A stretch of 6,308 bases of DNA, taken from Gammaproteobacteria bacterium. Lineage in GTDB: Bacteria; Pseudomonadota; Gammaproteobacteria; Steroidobacterales; BM003. Location: NCBI GenBank assembly GCA_026193125.1, contig JAPHSC010000232.1, positions 1 to 6,308 on the forward strand, in the 5' to 3' direction. The notes beneath the pieces are model-generated. The model was not told the DNA's origin. It saw only the letters and a program-made list of their open reading frames with translations, and did not search any database. Positions 5,419 through 6,308 of this stretch are shown here, one piece after another. Both the position numbers and the translations under genes were made by a program. Numbering within the stretch: the first letter of the stretch is position 1; every line of letters starts with the position of its first letter.

Positions 5419-6308
5419 TTGGGCCAGCTTAGCGAGAATCGCGTCATACAGATTTTGCAGCAGCATGCTGGCCTGCAACGGGCCGACGTGGTGCTGGGCA
5501 TAGGTGATGACGGGGCCGTGCTGCAGCCTCCTGCCGGTCAGCATTTGGTTCAAGTGGTGGACGCCCTGTTTGAGGGCGTGCACTTTCCTGTGGGCATCAG
5601 TGGTGAAGACCTGGCCTGGCGGGTATTCGGCGTCAATCTCAGCGATATTGCCGCGATGGGGGCGCAACCGGCCTGGGCCACCCTGGTGCTTTCCATGCCG
5701 GTGGCCGAAGAGCAGTGGGTGCAGTCATTTGCCCTCGGTGTGGACGCCTGCACCCGCGCATTCAACACGGCCCTGGTAGGAGGGGACACGGTCCGCGGCC
5801 CCCTCGGTGTGTCCTTGCAGATCACGGGCTTTGTGCCACCCGGTCAGGCGCTCACGCGCAGAGGCGCGCATCCCGGTGACGGAATCTACCTGACCGGCCA
5901 GACCGGTCTGGCCGGTGCCGGTCTGGCTTGCATACTCGGTGACCTGCAGGTGCCGGATGAACCGCCGGCCTGGCGTAAAGCCTTCTTGAGACCGCAGCCG
6001 CGGGTTGCCCAGGGCCAGTCTTTGCGAGGCCTGGCCAGTGCCTGCCTGGACATATCAGACGGTTTGCTGCGTGACCTGGGCAGGTTGCTGGAGGCAAGCG
6101 GAGTGGGCGCCATCCTGCAGGTGCAAGATTTGCCCGGACTGTCCGAGATGGGTTCAACGGTCGGTGAGGAGCAAGCGCTGACCCTGTTGCTCCGCGCCGG
6201 TGACGATTATGAGGTCTGTCGCCCCGCCCCCCCCGAGCCCGCGGCGGCCGCGGCCCGCCCGGGCCGGGGGCGCCAATGCGGATGCACCCGGATAGGCCAG
6301 GTCACCGA
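5419..6308 (+). CDS. thiL: Thiamine-monophosphate kinase ThiL (3' truncated by window)
   Basis: ThiL phosphorylates thiamine monophosphate with ATP to give the cofactor thiamine diphosphate. The frame is open from TTG 5419 to the window end (296 codons; the family is about 310-330 residues). Motifs seen are GIGDDGAV (27-34), VDALFEGVHF (47-56), FGVNLSDIAAMGA (70-82), GGDTVRG (121-127), DISDG (211-215), GDDYE (261-265) and TRIGQV near the end. These acidic motifs are the metal and nucleotide-binding sites of the family. The TTG start is chosen because it is the only ATG/GTG/TTG between the in-frame TAA of the preceding gene (5401-5403) and the conserved N-terminus, and GGGGAG 5407-5412 lies 6 nt upstream. 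Two oddities: residues 159-166 (T-G-Q-T-G-L-A-G) replace the usual T-G-T-L-G-D pattern and are encoded by a perfect palindrome, and residues 268-285 are an Ala/Pro/Arg-rich stretch from nearly pure G+C DNA. pgpA commonly follows thiL and would be expected outside the window. Confidence 0.94.
   Translation, partial: MGQLSENRVIQILQQHAGLQRADVVLGIGDDGAVLQPPAGQHLVQVVDALFEGVHFPVGISGEDLAWRVFGVNLSDIAAMGAQPAWATLVLSMPVAEEQWVQSFALGVDACTRAFNTALVGGDTVRGPLGVSLQITGFVPPGQALTRRGAHPGDGIYLTGQTGLAGAGLACILGDLQVPDEPPAWRKAFLRPQPRVAQGQSLRGLASACLDISDGLLRDLGRLLEASGVGAILQVQDLPGLSEMGSTVGEEQALTLLLRAGDDYEVCRPAPPEPAAAAARPGRGRQCGCTRIGQVT
5893..5916. repeat. Perfect 24-bp palindrome inside thiL
   Basis: The half-site ACCGGCCAGACC (5893-5904) is followed immediately by its exact reverse complement (5905-5916). 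In RNA it could form a 10-bp stem with a CCGG loop. The flanking bases (G5892, G5917) break the symmetry. It encodes ThiL residues 159-166. No T tract follows, which argues against a simple terminator. Confidence 0.9.

Overview
The window is a compact, single-strand run of conserved housekeeping genes, all on the + strand: glyA (3' end only), nrdR, ribD, ribE, ribBX, ribH, nusB, a DUF2889 gene, and thiL (5' part, cut by the window end). The order nrdR-ribD-...-ribH-nusB-thiL, with glyA upstream and riboflavin synthase plus a RibB fused to a decayed GTP cyclohydrolase II domain (RibBX) inside, points to a chromosomal segment of a moderately GC-rich proteobacterium, most probably a gammaproteobacterium. 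I cannot place it to genus. I see no mobile element, CRISPR array, tRNA or rRNA.

Layout: 1-327 is the C-terminal quarter of serine hydroxymethyltransferase. A 43-nt gap leads to nrdR (371-877), the ATP/dATP-sensing repressor of ribonucleotide reductase. From nrdR on the genes are 1-nt overlapping or separated by 2-33 nt, so they look like one transcription unit: ribD (899-1996), ribE (1996-2643), ribBX (2677-3801), ribH (3805-4281), nusB (4284-4841), DUF2889 (4852-5403), thiL (5419 to the end). No gene-free stretch exceeds 43 nt. Three genes lack an ATG start: TTG for ribBX, GTG for nusB, TTG for thiL, each with a plausible Shine-Dalgarno sequence.

Function: RibD, RibBX, RibH and RibE cover the pathway from the GTP cyclohydrolase II product and ribulose 5-phosphate to riboflavin, except the dephosphorylation step. 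The first step, GTP cyclohydrolase II, is not supplied here because the RibBX C-terminal domain has lost all three zinc cysteines. A separate ribA is therefore expected elsewhere. NusB (antitermination of rRNA transcription) and ThiL (thiamine monophosphate kinase) are the usual downstream neighbours in gammaproteobacteria. The unusual passenger is the DUF2889 protein of unknown function between nusB and thiL.

The main oddities are a perfect 24-bp palindrome inside thiL at a place where the protein departs from the family pattern, a roughly 30-residue insertion in NusB, the DUF2889 gene in the operon, an AT-rich ribE-ribBX junction with a 12-bp palindrome and a TTG start, a long potential hairpin at the 3' end of ribE, and a 55-nt almost pure G+C tract near the window end that may be a sequence-quality problem. 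I found no convincing new multi-gene system here.
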